A DNA stretch of 64,000 bases. It comes from Pseudodesulfovibrio sp. S3. Its GTDB lineage: Bacteria; Desulfobacterota; Desulfovibrionia; Desulfovibrionales; Desulfovibrionaceae. The DNA lies in assembly GCF_004025585.1 (NCBI RefSeq), contig NZ_QTZO01000005.1:62001-126000 (forward strand), read 5' to 3'. Under the pieces are notes generated by a model, which was not told the DNA's origin, ran no database searches, and saw only the letters and a program-made list of their open reading frames with translations. Below, piece after piece: positions 45,460 to 54,304 of this stretch (the stretch's first letter is position 1; each line of letters opens with the position of its first letter). A program made the position numbers and the translations under genes.

Positions 45460-46671
45460 TTAGGGAGTGCCGTCGGCCAGTTCTTTGTCCGGCAGTCTGT
45501 CCAATATGGTGAAGGGCAGGGAAAAATAGAAGGTGCTCCCCTTGCCCGGCGCACTTTCCACCCAGATTTTACCGTTGAGTTTTTCTATGAGGTATTTTGA
45601 GATGGTCAGGCCGATACCGGAGCCACTCAGCCGCTTGGTCATGACCTTTTCCCCGATTTCGAAGCTGTTGAAGATGGTTTTCAGGCGTTCTTCGGGGATG
45701 CCGATGCCGGTGTCCTTGACCATGAACCGCAACATGACCTTATCGGCGTCGGCACCGGCAAAGTTGTCCGGGTCGATGCGGATTTCCAGGGTTACTTTGC
45801 CCTTTTCGGTGTACCGGAAGGCATTGAGAAGAATGTTGTTCAGGGCCTGTACGGTCTCGACGGGCGCACCGTGTACTGCGGTGGGCAGCGTTTCCTGGGT
45901 GACGAATTCGAACTCCAGTCCTCGCCGTTGGGCATAGGCCCGAAAGATGGCGGTCTGCTGCGACAGGGCCTTCATGAAGTCAAAGGCCTGGAACCGGATC
46001 CTAATGGCGTCGGATTCCAGCATGGTCAGACTCAGCAGCTGGTCGAACAGGCCGGTCAGTTGCGCGGCACCTTCGTTGATCGGGCGGATCAGCTCCATCC
46101 GCTCCGGGTTGTCATCCATTTCCAGGAGCAGGCTGGACAAACCCATGATGTGGTTGAGCGGGGTGCGCAGTTCATGGCTGATGTTGGCCAGGAATGCCGA
46201 CTTGGCTTTGCTGGCCTCGTTAGCCTTTTCCCTGCTTGATTCGAGTTCGCTGGTGCGGACGCGGACTTTTTCTTCGAGTTCGCGGTTCTGGTTGTAGAGG
46301 GCCAGATGTGTCTTGATGCGGGCCTGGACAATGGCCGGATTGACCGGTTTGGTTATGTAGTCCACGGCCCCCAGGGACAACCCCTTGGCCTCGTCTTCGG
46401 TCTGGGCCTTGGCCGTGATGAAGATGATCGGAATCGACTGAGTTCGAGGAGCGCTTTTGAGCCGTTTGCAGACCTCATAGCCATCCATTTCCGGCATCAT
46501 GATGTCCAGGAGAATGATATCCGGGAGGGTGTTCTGGATGAGTTCAAGGGCAGAGATGCCGTTCAGGGCTACCAGTAATTTGTAGTCGTCCTTGAGAATA
46601 TCCACCAGAAGGTCGATGTTGAGTCGGTTGTCGTCGACAACCAGTACTGTAGGACGGTCGGCTGTGTCCAT
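45460..46671 (-). CDS. Response regulator-histidine kinase fusion
   Basis: A protein of 403 residues with an N-terminal receiver (about 7-120, phospho-Asp56 in IILLDIMMPEMDG, Lys in ITKPVNP), a coiled-coil linker, HisKA with NISHELRTPLNHIMG, and HATPase with GIGIPEERL and GSGIGLTISKYL. No membrane helix. A receiver in front of a kinase suggests that another kinase controls it. The start is the ATG after GGAG; an in-frame TTG four codons earlier overlaps the ribosome site. Convergent with the hybrid kinase gene, so co-regulation is not implied. Confidence 0.92.
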   Translation of the reverse strand: MDTADRPTVLVVDDNRLNIDLLVDILKDDYKLLVALNGISALELIQNTLPDIILLDIMMPEMDGYEVCKRLKSAPRTQSIPIIFITAKAQTEDEAKGLSLGAVDYITKPVNPAIVQARIKTHLALYNQNRELEEKVRVRTSELESSREKANEASKAKSAFLANISHELRTPLNHIMGLSSLLLEMDDNPERMELIRPINEGAAQLTGLFDQLLSLTMLESDAIRIRFQAFDFMKALSQQTAIFRAYAQRRGLEFEFVTQETLPTAVHGAPVETVQALNNILLNAFRYTEKGKVTLEIRIDPDNFAGADADKVMLRFMVKDTGIGIPEERLKTIFNSFEIGEKVMTKRLSGSGIGLTISKYLIEKLNGKIWVESAPGKGSTFYFSLPFTILDRLPDKELADGTP

Positions 46672-46767
46672 GAACGTCTCCAAATGGTTAAGGCCTTATC
46701 TAATGAATATAGGATTTGCTTGTTGAGAGCAAGGATGTTGGAAGCATGACCACTTGACTCGTTGTGA

Positions 46768-47751
46768 TCACAGTCCCTTTTTGGAATCAAAGTCCTGGCC
46801 GAGGGCGGCAGGAGCTTCTATGGACCAACCTTTGGATAAGGATTTCAGGAACGGGTGGCGGCGCACGATGTCCTGCACCCAGCCCATGCGGCCCATGTTC
46901 ACGGCCAGCAACGTGAGGATCATCATGGGGAAAGGGGCCACCTGGAACACCGGGGCCGGGATGGACGGGAACATTTCCTGAAGATAAATGCCCGATACCT
47001 GGAGGGCGGCGAAGAAGAATGCGCCGAGCGCGGCCCGTACAGGATGCCAGCCGCCGAAGATGACGATGGCCAGGGCGATCCAGCCTGCGCCTTCGCAGCC
47101 CTGGGGACGGCCCCATCCGGGCTTGACGGCCAGGGAATAGGCGGCTCCGGCCAGACCCACCAGGGCTCCGCCCGCCAGGCAATAGCAGAGTCTGACCAGG
47201 CGCACCCGTATGCCGCGGCCAAAGGCTGCGCGCGGGGATTCGCCCACGGCCCGCAATCTCATGCCGCCCTCGGTGTGATACATCCACCACCAGCAGCAGA
47301 AAATGGCGGCCAGCCCCATATAGACCACCGGTGACTGGGAACCGAATATGGGGCCGAGGAAGGGGACGTTTCCTATGCCGGGGATGGTCCACAGGCCGAG
47401 GTCCGGTCCGGGCTGGCGAGAAAAATTGTGTCCCAGGAAATAGGCCAGATCACGGGAGAGCAGGGTCAGGATGAAGCCCACGGCGAGTTGTGACTGGCCG
47501 AGGTAGATGCCGATCAGTCCGAGCAGTCCGGCAATGCCCGCCCCCACGCCCATGCCCGCCACAGCGCCGAGCCACGGGCTGTCAAAGGTGGTGCTGACTG
47601 CGAAAGCAGCCATGGCAGCAAGCAGGATGGAACCGTCCAGCGAGAGGTTGATGATGCCCGCTTTCTCTGTGAGTGTCTCGCCCAGGGTGGCCAGCACCAG
47701 CGGGGCTCCGGCTATCAGTACGGCGGCGATGGTCAGTGCGAACATTTCCAT
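46768..47751 (-). CDS. BMP-type ABC transporter permease 2
   Basis: Permease of 327 residues with about nine hydrophobic helices, of the BPD_transp_2 family (LGETLTEKAGIINLSLDGSI, LRAVGESPRAAFGRGIRV, GWGRPQGCEGAGWIALAIV). It is the second permease of nucleoside/BMP-type importers (YufQ/NupQ-like). It starts directly after the stop of permease 1. Last gene of the operon. Confidence 0.92.
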   Translation of the reverse strand: MEMFALTIAAVLIAGAPLVLATLGETLTEKAGIINLSLDGSILLAAMAAFAVSTTFDSPWLGAVAGMGVGAGIAGLLGLIGIYLGQSQLAVGFILTLLSRDLAYFLGHNFSRQPGPDLGLWTIPGIGNVPFLGPIFGSQSPVVYMGLAAIFCCWWWMYHTEGGMRLRAVGESPRAAFGRGIRVRLVRLCYCLAGGALVGLAGAAYSLAVKPGWGRPQGCEGAGWIALAIVIFGGWHPVRAALGAFFFAALQVSGIYLQEMFPSIPAPVFQVAPFPMMILTLLAVNMGRMGWVQDIVRRHPFLKSLSKGWSIEAPAALGQDFDSKKGL

Positions 47752-48792
47752 TTAATTCGCCGCCTTTTTCTGCTTGAGCCACAGGCGGAGCCCCTGCACG
47801 ATGAAGAGCGAGAGGACCATGATTCCCTGGATCACGCCGGACAGCGAGGAGTCCAGGCCGAGCTGGAGCGGGAGCTGGATGGAGCCGACGTTGAGAATGG
47901 CGAAGAAAAGGCAGATGACCGGCACCAGGGGAAGCCTGAAGGAAGCCATCATGCCCACCAGCAGGGCGGTGTATCCGTAGTTGGAGGATATGGACGGGAG
48001 CAGACGGTGGTAAACACCGAGCACCTGGGTGGCTCCGGCCAAACCTGCCATGGCGCCGCAGAGCATGAAGGCCTGAAGCAGGCGGCGGCGCGGTCCCAGG
48101 GAGAACAGGGTGGCGGCCTTGGGGTTTTCGCCCACGGCGCGCATCTTGAGTCCCCACTTGGTGCGGTAGAGCAAAATATAGACGAGCAGGATGGCGGCAA
48201 AGGCCAGGGCCAGGCCGATCCAGCTCACGGAGAGCGTGCCCAGGCGCGGCAGCCACAGGGAGACGTCCAGTGGCTGGGTGCCGGACATGGAGGCCACACC
48301 GGGCCGTTTCCAGGGGCCGAAGATGAGCCACAGGGTGACGCCCAGGGCCACGAAGTTGAGCCCAAGACCTGAGAATATTTCGTGCACCCGCCCGAAGACG
48401 CGCAGCAGTCCGGCCAGGAGCGCCCAGAGCGCGCCGCCGAGCATGGAGGCGAATATGGCCAGGATGATCTGTGCGATGCCGCCGTTGTCAAAGGGGCGCA
48501 GGGCTGCGGTGCAGAATATGGCCCCCATGATGACCTGGCCCTCCACGCCGATGTTCCAGAGCCGTGCCGTGAACGGGATGAGCAGTCCCACCGCGCACAG
48601 GGTCAGCGGCACCCAACCGGCCAGTACGCGGCCGATCTTGGACATGGAACCCAGTCCGCCCTTGAAGAGCACGTAGATGGTCTCCAATGGCGGCGCCCCT
48701 GAGGGCAGCATTACGATGACGGTCAGGATCAGGGCCAGGGCCAGGGCGGCCAGGAGCCAGCCGATCTGGGGCAGGAGGGAGTCGCGGTTCAT
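47752..48792 (-). CDS. BMP-type ABC transporter permease 1
   Basis: Permease of 346 residues, YufP/NupP-like. Key segments: LIPFTARLWNIGVEGQVIMGAI, EIFSGLGLNFVALGVTLWL and MRAVGENPKAATLFSLGPRR. The start chosen overlaps the ATPase stop by four bases (ATGA). The same frame is open upstream inside the ATPase gene and must not be read as an N-terminal extension. Confidence 0.92.
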   Translation of the reverse strand: MNRDSLLPQIGWLLAALALALILTVIVMLPSGAPPLETIYVLFKGGLGSMSKIGRVLAGWVPLTLCAVGLLIPFTARLWNIGVEGQVIMGAIFCTAALRPFDNGGIAQIILAIFASMLGGALWALLAGLLRVFGRVHEIFSGLGLNFVALGVTLWLIFGPWKRPGVASMSGTQPLDVSLWLPRLGTLSVSWIGLALAFAAILLVYILLYRTKWGLKMRAVGENPKAATLFSLGPRRRLLQAFMLCGAMAGLAGATQVLGVYHRLLPSISSNYGYTALLVGMMASFRLPLVPVICLFFAILNVGSIQLPLQLGLDSSLSGVIQGIMVLSLFIVQGLRLWLKQKKAAN

Positions 48793-50267
48793 GCGCCCGC
48801 CTCCTTGATGTCCGCATAGTTCTTTCCGGCCATGAGCGCGCCGACGACGTTCATGGAGATGTCCTCGCCCTCGACCACGGCTGCAATGGCCCGGTCGTAG
48901 AAGACGATGACCCGGTGACTGTGTTCCAGCACCTCGTCCAGGTCCGGGGAAAAGAAGATCATGGTGGAACCGTTGGCGCACCGTTCCTTGAGGTGATTCC
49001 AGACCTGTCGGGCCGAACCGGCGTCCAGGCCGCGCGTGGGGTGCTCCATGAGCAGGAGTTTGGTCTGGTCCGGGATGAGCGAGAGCAGGAGCCGCTGCTG
49101 GTTGCCCCCGGACAGCTCCACGGCCTGGGTCTCCGGGTGGGCCTGGAGATTGAATCCTTCCACGCACTGGGACTGGTAGAAATCGGTCAGGTCGCCCTCG
49201 CGGTCCGGGAAGGCCAGGGTGATGTGCTCCATGAGGTTCAGGGCCGGAAACAGGGCCAGATTCAGGCGGTCTGCGGGCACGAACTGCACGCCCGCCTTGC
49301 GCAGGGTGTTGAAATCGTTGTTTCGGTGCGTGATGCCGTCCAAATCGAAAGACCCGCCCGGCATGCGGTCAAGGCCGCACAGGCCGCGCAGGAACAGTTC
49401 CTGGCCCGAGCCGTCCAGCCCGGCCAAGCCGATACATTCACCCGGTCGCGCCGTGAAATTCAGGTTGCCCATGGAATACTTGGGCCCGGCGAACAGGGCG
49501 TCATGCATGACCAGGCGGGGCGTCCCGCCGGGTGCCGGCGGTTCGGGAAGGGGGGCCGCCTCGCTGTCGGCGGTCTCTCCGAACATGAGGGAAACCAGTT
49601 CCTTTTCGTCGTAGGGCGGGGTCAGGGTGCCCACCAGTGCACCCTGGCGCATGATGAAGATGGAGTCGGCCATCTCAAAGGCCTCGGACAATTTGTGCGT
49701 GACCAGGACGATGGTGTGTCCCTCCTCGCGGGCCAGCTTCATGAGCAGGTCGAAGAGGTCCTGTTTCTGCTCCGGGGTGATGCCGGTGGTGGGTTCGTCC
49801 AGGATCAGGGTGGATGCGCCGAGGTCCAGCAACCGCAACAGTTCCAGTAGTTGGCGCTCGCCCACGGTCAGGCTTGAGACCGGCTCGTCGGGCAGGAAAC
49901 AGGCGTCCAGGCGGAAGGACAGCTCGCCGATGATATCCACCACTTCCCGCTTGGTACGCTTGGGCGCGCCGAGCTGGAAATTCTCCCATACGGGCATGGC
50001 CGGGAAGTCCAGTGGGTCCTGGTAGAGCATGCCCACGCCCTTTTCTCTGGCCAGGGTCGGGGTGAGATAGGTGATGGTTTCCCCGCCGAAGGTCAGTGTC
50101 CCGGACGTGGGGCGGGTATGCCCGGCAAGAATGCGCATGAGCGTGGACTTGCCGGCACCGTTCTCACCCACAAGGGCATAAATACGGCCGGGTTCGAGGG
50201 TCAGACTGATACCGTCATTGGCCCGAACCCGACCGTAATGCTTATGTATGTCGTTGAGGACGATCAT
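48789..50267 (-). CDS. BMP-type ABC transporter ATPase (two nucleotide-binding domains)
   Basis: Tandem ATPase of 492 residues. Domain 1: Walker A GENGAGKST, signature LTVGERQ, Walker B LILDEPTTGI. Domain 2 has a degenerate P-loop (GLDGSGQEL), signature LSGGNQQR and Walker B LLMEHPTRGLD, with His where the second acidic residue is usual. This asymmetry is normal for sugar/nucleoside importers of the YufO/RbsA type. It starts three bases after the binding-protein gene. Confidence 0.94.
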   Translation of the reverse strand: MIVLNDIHKHYGRVRANDGISLTLEPGRIYALVGENGAGKSTLMRILAGHTRPTSGTLTFGGETITYLTPTLAREKGVGMLYQDPLDFPAMPVWENFQLGAPKRTKREVVDIIGELSFRLDACFLPDEPVSSLTVGERQLLELLRLLDLGASTLILDEPTTGITPEQKQDLFDLLMKLAREEGHTIVLVTHKLSEAFEMADSIFIMRQGALVGTLTPPYDEKELVSLMFGETADSEAAPLPEPPAPGGTPRLVMHDALFAGPKYSMGNLNFTARPGECIGLAGLDGSGQELFLRGLCGLDRMPGGSFDLDGITHRNNDFNTLRKAGVQFVPADRLNLALFPALNLMEHITLAFPDREGDLTDFYQSQCVEGFNLQAHPETQAVELSGGNQQRLLLSLIPDQTKLLLMEHPTRGLDAGSARQVWNHLKERCANGSTMIFFSPDLDEVLEHSHRVIVFYDRAIAAVVEGEDISMNVVGALMAGKNYADIKEAGA

Positions 50268-50270
50268 CCC

Positions 50271-51512
50271 TTATTCTGGGGAAGAGAGTCCTTCCATACC
50301 CTCAAGCAGTTGGGGCATGTACCATATCTGCTTGTCTGTGGCCTTTTCCCCGGCCTTCAGGAACGGGGTGCCGTCCTGGTAGTTGAGGGGGCCGGTGAAG
50401 AGGTTGAGTTCGCCGGAACCGAGTTTGGCGATGAACTTGTCGAGTTCGGCCTTGGTATCCGGGCTCATGCCCTCGCCGGGCATGAAGCCGACCGGGGAGT
50501 TGTCGTGGTCGTTGATGTCCGCCCAGTAGGGGGCATCCCATTCGAAGGAGGATGTGTAGGAGCCGTCAACCACCTGTTTGGCGATGCGCAGGAAGCCCGG
50601 ACCCCAGTTGAAGTACGGGACGCCGAGGCAGATGGCACCCTGGCCCTCGCAGGCCTTTTCAAAGTCGTAGGGGAGCGCCCAGACGTTCTTGCCTGCGGCA
50701 GCCCGCTGCTTGGCCACGGTCACGACCTCGGGTGTGTCGATGCCGGAGATGAGCACGTCGTAACCGGCGTCATACAGGGAGCCGGCAACCTGGGTCGGGT
50801 CGGCGGTTACGCCGGGGATATTGAACCAGAAGCCGATCCATTTGACGTTGAAGGAGAGGTCCTTGATGTCCTTGCCGCGCACCTGGGTCCAGGCGTAGCT
50901 GGCGCCGAGGTAGGCAGCGGACATGAGGCGGCGGGTCTCTTCGTTGATCAGCGGGCCGACCACGCCGATCTTGCCGGTCTGGGTGGTCATGGCGGCGGTG
51001 AAGCCGGCCATCATCTTGGAATAGACCATGCGGGCGAACAGGTTGCCGAGGTTGGCCGGGGCCTTGCCGGTCCAGACCGCGTCGCCGGAAGCATGGATAA
51101 AGGTCGTTTCCGGGTGCATGGCGGCGGCTTCGACGATGCCGTCCTTCATGTCGTCGGAACCGGCGATGATCAGGGTGGCGCCTTTTTCGATGAGGTCGTC
51201 AGCCACCTGGGGGATGGTCAGGCCGGGCCGGTCGGCCGGATTGACCTTGTCCAGGTAGATCAGTGTTGCGCCGGGCAAGTGGGCCTCGACGTATTTGCCG
51301 CCCTCATACTGGGCCTGGCTGTATCCCTTGTCGTTGTATGGGCCGACCAGGATCAGGCCGACGGTCAGGGGTTTGGCCTCTTCTTTTGGTGCCTCGACCG
51401 TGGCCGGGGCTTCGGATTTGGCTTCTTCCTTCTTGGGCTCGGACGAGCAGCCGAGGGCCACGAGCAGACAGACGCCCATGGCAAGCGCAGCTAGGGAACG
51501 TAATTGCAACAT
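50271..51512 (-). CDS. BMP family substrate-binding lipoprotein
   Basis: Lipoprotein of 413 residues, lipobox VALGC, with a Glu/Ala/Pro-rich spacer before the BMP/PnrA domain (VGLILVGPYNDKGYSQAQYEGG, TLIIAGSDDMKDGIVEAA, GKIGVVGPLINEETRR). BMP proteins bind nucleosides or related compounds; the domain is longer than in TmpC/PnrA. GGAGG lies five bases before the chosen ATG. First gene of a four-gene operon with one ATPase and two permeases. The exact substrate is not known. Confidence 0.92.
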   Translation of the reverse strand: MLQLRSLAALAMGVCLLVALGCSSEPKKEEAKSEAPATVEAPKEEAKPLTVGLILVGPYNDKGYSQAQYEGGKYVEAHLPGATLIYLDKVNPADRPGLTIPQVADDLIEKGATLIIAGSDDMKDGIVEAAAMHPETTFIHASGDAVWTGKAPANLGNLFARMVYSKMMAGFTAAMTTQTGKIGVVGPLINEETRRLMSAAYLGASYAWTQVRGKDIKDLSFNVKWIGFWFNIPGVTADPTQVAGSLYDAGYDVLISGIDTPEVVTVAKQRAAAGKNVWALPYDFEKACEGQGAICLGVPYFNWGPGFLRIAKQVVDGSYTSSFEWDAPYWADINDHDNSPVGFMPGEGMSPDTKAELDKFIAKLGSGELNLFTGPLNYQDGTPFLKAGEKATDKQIWYMPQLLEGMEGLSSPE

Positions 51513-51647
51513 TCTTTCCTCCGTGTTCATTGCCCGACCTTGAAAATGCGCAGTGTCGCCGGGCTGTTGTGGGCCATAAACCCCGAGTCGGGGTCGAGAA
51601 AAATATGGCGGGACATGTGAAAAGATTCACTCGCCCGCAAAAATATA

Positions 51648-51677
51648 TTCTTGAATGAGAAGTCGGGGTTGTGTCAA
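51648..51677 (-). promoter_or_regulatory. Candidate promoter of the BMP transporter operon
   Basis: TTGACA (51677-51672), 18 bases, AAGAAT (51653-51648). The -35 is perfect and the -10 matches at four of six positions. The leader would be about 130 bases. Confidence 0.4.
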
Positions 51678-51774
51678 CAGCTTCCTGTCTTTGATTTGGA
51701 GAGCATGTACGTGAGGTCGCCCGGTGTCCGCGATTTTGCGCACCCCCCGGAAAGAGAGGGCCAAACCGAAGCAC

Positions 51775-51803
51775 TTGACCTCTTGCCCGGGATGTTTTAA
51801 GTT
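51775..51803 (+). promoter_or_regulatory. Candidate promoter of greA
   Basis: TTGACC, 17 bases, TAAGTT, about 110 bases before the greA start. Together with the promoter at 51648 it accounts for most of the 406-base divergent gap, in which I see no further gene. Confidence 0.45.
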
Positions 51804-51918
51804 CCGTTTCGTCAGATGCGATTGACACATATGCAGCCGCGTAGCTTTTCAAGGGCCGCGCGGCCTGCCTCTTTTTTTACTTTTATTGGTTTTGAATTCA
51901 GTTAGTGAGGTTTCAAAC

Positions 51919-52413
51919 ATGGATCGCATTCCCATCTCTAGGCAAGGGTATGAGAAGATCACCAAGGAACTGGCCGACCTGAAAGCCCAGCGTCCTGCCA
52001 TCATTCAGGCCATCAAGGAAGCTCGCGAAGAAGGCGATCTGTCCGAAAACGCCGGTTATGATGCCGCTCGCGAACGTCAGGGCATGCTGGAGGCTCGTAT
52101 TACCTACATCAATTCCCGCATGCCTTTGTTCGACGTGCTCGATCTGGACACCCTGTCCGGCGACCGCGCCATTTTCGGTTCTACCGTGGAAGTGGAGGAC
52201 CTTGACACCGACGAGGTGCGTACCTTTACGCTGCTCGGCCCGGATGACGCGGACCACAAGAACGGTACGATATCCGTGCTTTCCCCCATGGGGCAGGCCA
52301 TTGTCGGCAAGGAAGTGGGGGATGAGGCCATCGTCGATGCCCCCCGCGGCCGCATCGAGTACGAAATCCTTTCCGTCAAGTTCCTCGGTGCTGCCGGATT
52401 GAATATAAAATAG
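51919..52413 (+). CDS. greA: Transcription elongation factor GreA
   Basis: Rescues stalled RNA polymerase by stimulating transcript cleavage; 164 residues, the usual length. The N-terminal coiled coil carries the acidic tip EAREEGDLSENAGYDAARE, followed by the C-terminal globular domain (GPDDADHKNGTISVLSPMGQ, VDAPRGRIEYEILSV). GAGG lies before the ATG at 51919; the frame extends 11 codons upstream without a better start. A terminator follows 28 bases after the stop. Confidence 0.96.
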   Translation: MDRIPISRQGYEKITKELADLKAQRPAIIQAIKEAREEGDLSENAGYDAARERQGMLEARITYINSRMPLFDVLDLDTLSGDRAIFGSTVEVEDLDTDEVRTFTLLGPDDADHKNGTISVLSPMGQAIVGKEVGDEAIVDAPRGRIEYEILSVKFLGAAGLNIK

Positions 52414-52440
52414 CGCATCCGCACGAGAATGTGTACATTC

Positions 52441-52470
52441 GCCCCGTCGTCTTCGGCGACGGGGCTTTTC
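52441..52470 (+). terminator. Terminator after greA
   Basis: GCCCCGTCG pairs with CGACGGGGC around TCTTCGG, followed by TTTTC. Confidence 0.75.
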
Positions 52471-52474
52471 TATT

Positions 52475-53251
52475 ATGTTGCTGACACCGACCGAACTGAC
52501 AGGGGAACATGACCCTTCCATCGCCTGCCGGGGCGGGTGTGCCCGGTGCGGCCGGGAACATACGTTGCCCGTGGGGCCTTCGCACGGTCCTGCCGTGGAA
52601 CTGTTCAGGCGGTTGGAGCAGGAAGGGCGTATCGATTTCGACGCGCCCGCAGCCGATCCGCGATTTTCCATCGAGTACCTTCTCGGCGATGCCCGGGGCC
52701 AGATGTTCGGCGTGCTCGTGGTCCGGAACGGACAGGGGCAGACAGGTGTGCTCAAGGCGTTTTCCGGCCAATACAACTCGGTATGGGAGGTGGACGGCTG
52801 GGTGCCGCCCCTGCTGGACGTGGCCCGGTTCAAGCGGGACACCCTGGCGGGCGAGCAGCGGATCAAGGCCATGGGGCGTGAGATCCTCGGCCTGCCCAAG
52901 GGGGCGCCTGCACGGGATGCGCTCATCGACAAACGCAAGAAGGCTTCACAGGTGCTGATGCAGGAAATCCACGCCATGTATACGCTGCCCAATTTTCGCG
53001 GTGAACGCCTGCCGCTTCCTTCGGCGACCCATGGCCAAGGCGGCGTGCCCACCGGCACCGGCGACTGCTGTGCGCCCAAATTGTTGGGATATGCGGCCCT
53101 GAACGGGTTGACCCCGCTCGGCCTGTCTGAGTTCTACTTTGGCCGTGCCAACCGCTCCGGTCTCAAGGCTCATGGCGAATTCTACCCGTCCTGTCCTGAC
53201 AAATGCGCGCGCATTCTCGGCTTCATGCTCTGCGGATTGGAGGGCGCATGA
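52475..53251 (+). CDS. Cys-rich accessory half of a split RluA-type pseudouridine synthase
   Basis: A protein of 258 residues matching the N-terminal domain of long (about 550-residue) RluA-type enzymes: FSGQYNSVWEVDGWVPPLLD, GTGDCCAPKLLGYAALNG and a C-terminal PSCPDKCARILGFML. Conserved Cys groups (CRGGCARC, DCC, CPDKC) suggest a metal site. In the long enzymes this domain precedes the catalytic domain on one chain; here a stop (TGA) overlaps the start of the catalytic gene (ATGA), so the two parts are separate but coupled. The domain's role is unknown, probably RNA recognition. The exact start is uncertain, because no good ribosome site is seen. Confidence 0.75.
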   Translation: MLLTPTELTGEHDPSIACRGGCARCGREHTLPVGPSHGPAVELFRRLEQEGRIDFDAPAADPRFSIEYLLGDARGQMFGVLVVRNGQGQTGVLKAFSGQYNSVWEVDGWVPPLLDVARFKRDTLAGEQRIKAMGREILGLPKGAPARDALIDKRKKASQVLMQEIHAMYTLPNFRGERLPLPSATHGQGGVPTGTGDCCAPKLLGYAALNGLTPLGLSEFYFGRANRSGLKAHGEFYPSCPDKCARILGFMLCGLEGA

Positions 53252-53892
53252 CCATTCCCCCCGGATTGAAGATCGTGTTCGAGGACGACGCCATTGTGGT
53301 GGTGGACAAGCCCAGCGGCCTTTTGTCCGTACCGGGCAAGGGCGAGGCCAATCAGGATTGCGTGGTGGCCCGCGTCAAGGCCCTGTACCCGGGGTGTATG
53401 GACCAACCGTCCGTGCACCGGCTCGACCAGGACACCTCCGGCCTGCTGGTTCTGGCCCTGACCGAATCGGCGCACCGCACCCTGTCGGTCCAGTTCATGG
53501 ACCGGCTGGTGGGCAAGCGCTATACCGCACTCATCGACGGCGTGCTCACGGATCAGGCAGGGATCATCGAGCTGAAGTTCCGTCTCGACCCGGACAACCG
53601 GCCATATCAGGTATATGACCCGGTCAACGGCAAGAACGGTGTCACCCATTGGCGCAATCTCGGGGTGGAGAACGGGCGCACCCGCGTGGAGTTCATGCCG
53701 CATACCGGCCGTACCCACCAACTCCGGCTGCACTCCGCCCACGAAAAGGGGTTGGGCTTTCCCATTGTCGGCGATCGCCTTTACGGCACCGGCACGGCAC
53801 CGGGGCAGCTCAAGCTGCACGCCTCGACTCTGCGCTTCCGGCATCCCGTCACCAGGGAGAGCATGGATTTTGTTTCTCCGGCCCCCTTTTGA
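53248..53892 (+). CDS. RluA-family pseudouridine synthase, catalytic half
   Basis: Enzyme of 214 residues without an S4 domain. The catalytic Asp is in HRLDQDTSGLLV, with VVVDKPSGLLSVPGKG upstream and GRTHQLRLHSAH downstream, as in RluA acting on 23S U746 and tRNA U32. The start is the ATG overlapping the preceding stop; 15 more codons upstream in frame belong to the overlap. Together with the preceding gene it reproduces the architecture of the long fused enzymes. Confidence 0.9.
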   Translation: MTIPPGLKIVFEDDAIVVVDKPSGLLSVPGKGEANQDCVVARVKALYPGCMDQPSVHRLDQDTSGLLVLALTESAHRTLSVQFMDRLVGKRYTALIDGVLTDQAGIIELKFRLDPDNRPYQVYDPVNGKNGVTHWRNLGVENGRTRVEFMPHTGRTHQLRLHSAHEKGLGFPIVGDRLYGTGTAPGQLKLHASTLRFRHPVTRESMDFVSPAPF

Positions 53893-54096
53893 TGCAGACA
53901 CGGGGACCGTCTCCAAGTGGGAAAAGTGCCAAATTTGTGGTATTTAATATGGCACCGACACCAGCCCGTCCCGGTCGGGACAGCGGAGTTGGGGTTTTCG
54001 GCAATTTTTGTTCCCATTTATGTGATTATTTAAACATTATAATTCAGTATGTTGTGAGAAAAAGTTTATTTTTTTGCAAAATTGTAATCCAAAAGG

Positions 54097-54133
54097 GGTG
54101 CAAATGCACCTCCAAACTACATTATTGTAGTTT
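54097..54133. promoter_or_regulatory. Two adjacent inverted repeats upstream of glnN
   Basis: GGTGCA-AA-TGCACC (54097-54110) and, three bases on, AAACTACA-TTAT-TGTAGTTT (54114-54133). They lie 64-100 bases upstream of the sigma-54-like promoter, where an activator would bind. The first uses the half-site of NtrC sites but in the opposite arrangement. Confidence 0.45.
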
Positions 54134-54196
54134 TGTTGAGGGTTGCAAGAAAGCGTTTCAAGTGTATCTATTTGTTTATTCAGTGTTTTCATCGTT

Positions 54197-54213
54197 TGGC
54201 ATATAACTTGGTA
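54197..54213 (+). promoter_or_regulatory. Candidate sigma-54 promoter of glnN
   Basis: TGGCAT-N5-TTGGTA against the consensus TGGCAC-N5-TTGCWT: correct spacing, invariant GG present, but GC at -12 is GG. About 90 bases before the glutamine synthetase start. Confidence 0.4.
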
Positions 54214-54304
54214 TAGTGGGCACCTAGACAATAAGGGGCAGGCGCCCTTTGGTCCGGTCGGACGCCGGAGAAACCCATATTTACATGCCTGAAGGAGTAT
54301 TTAC

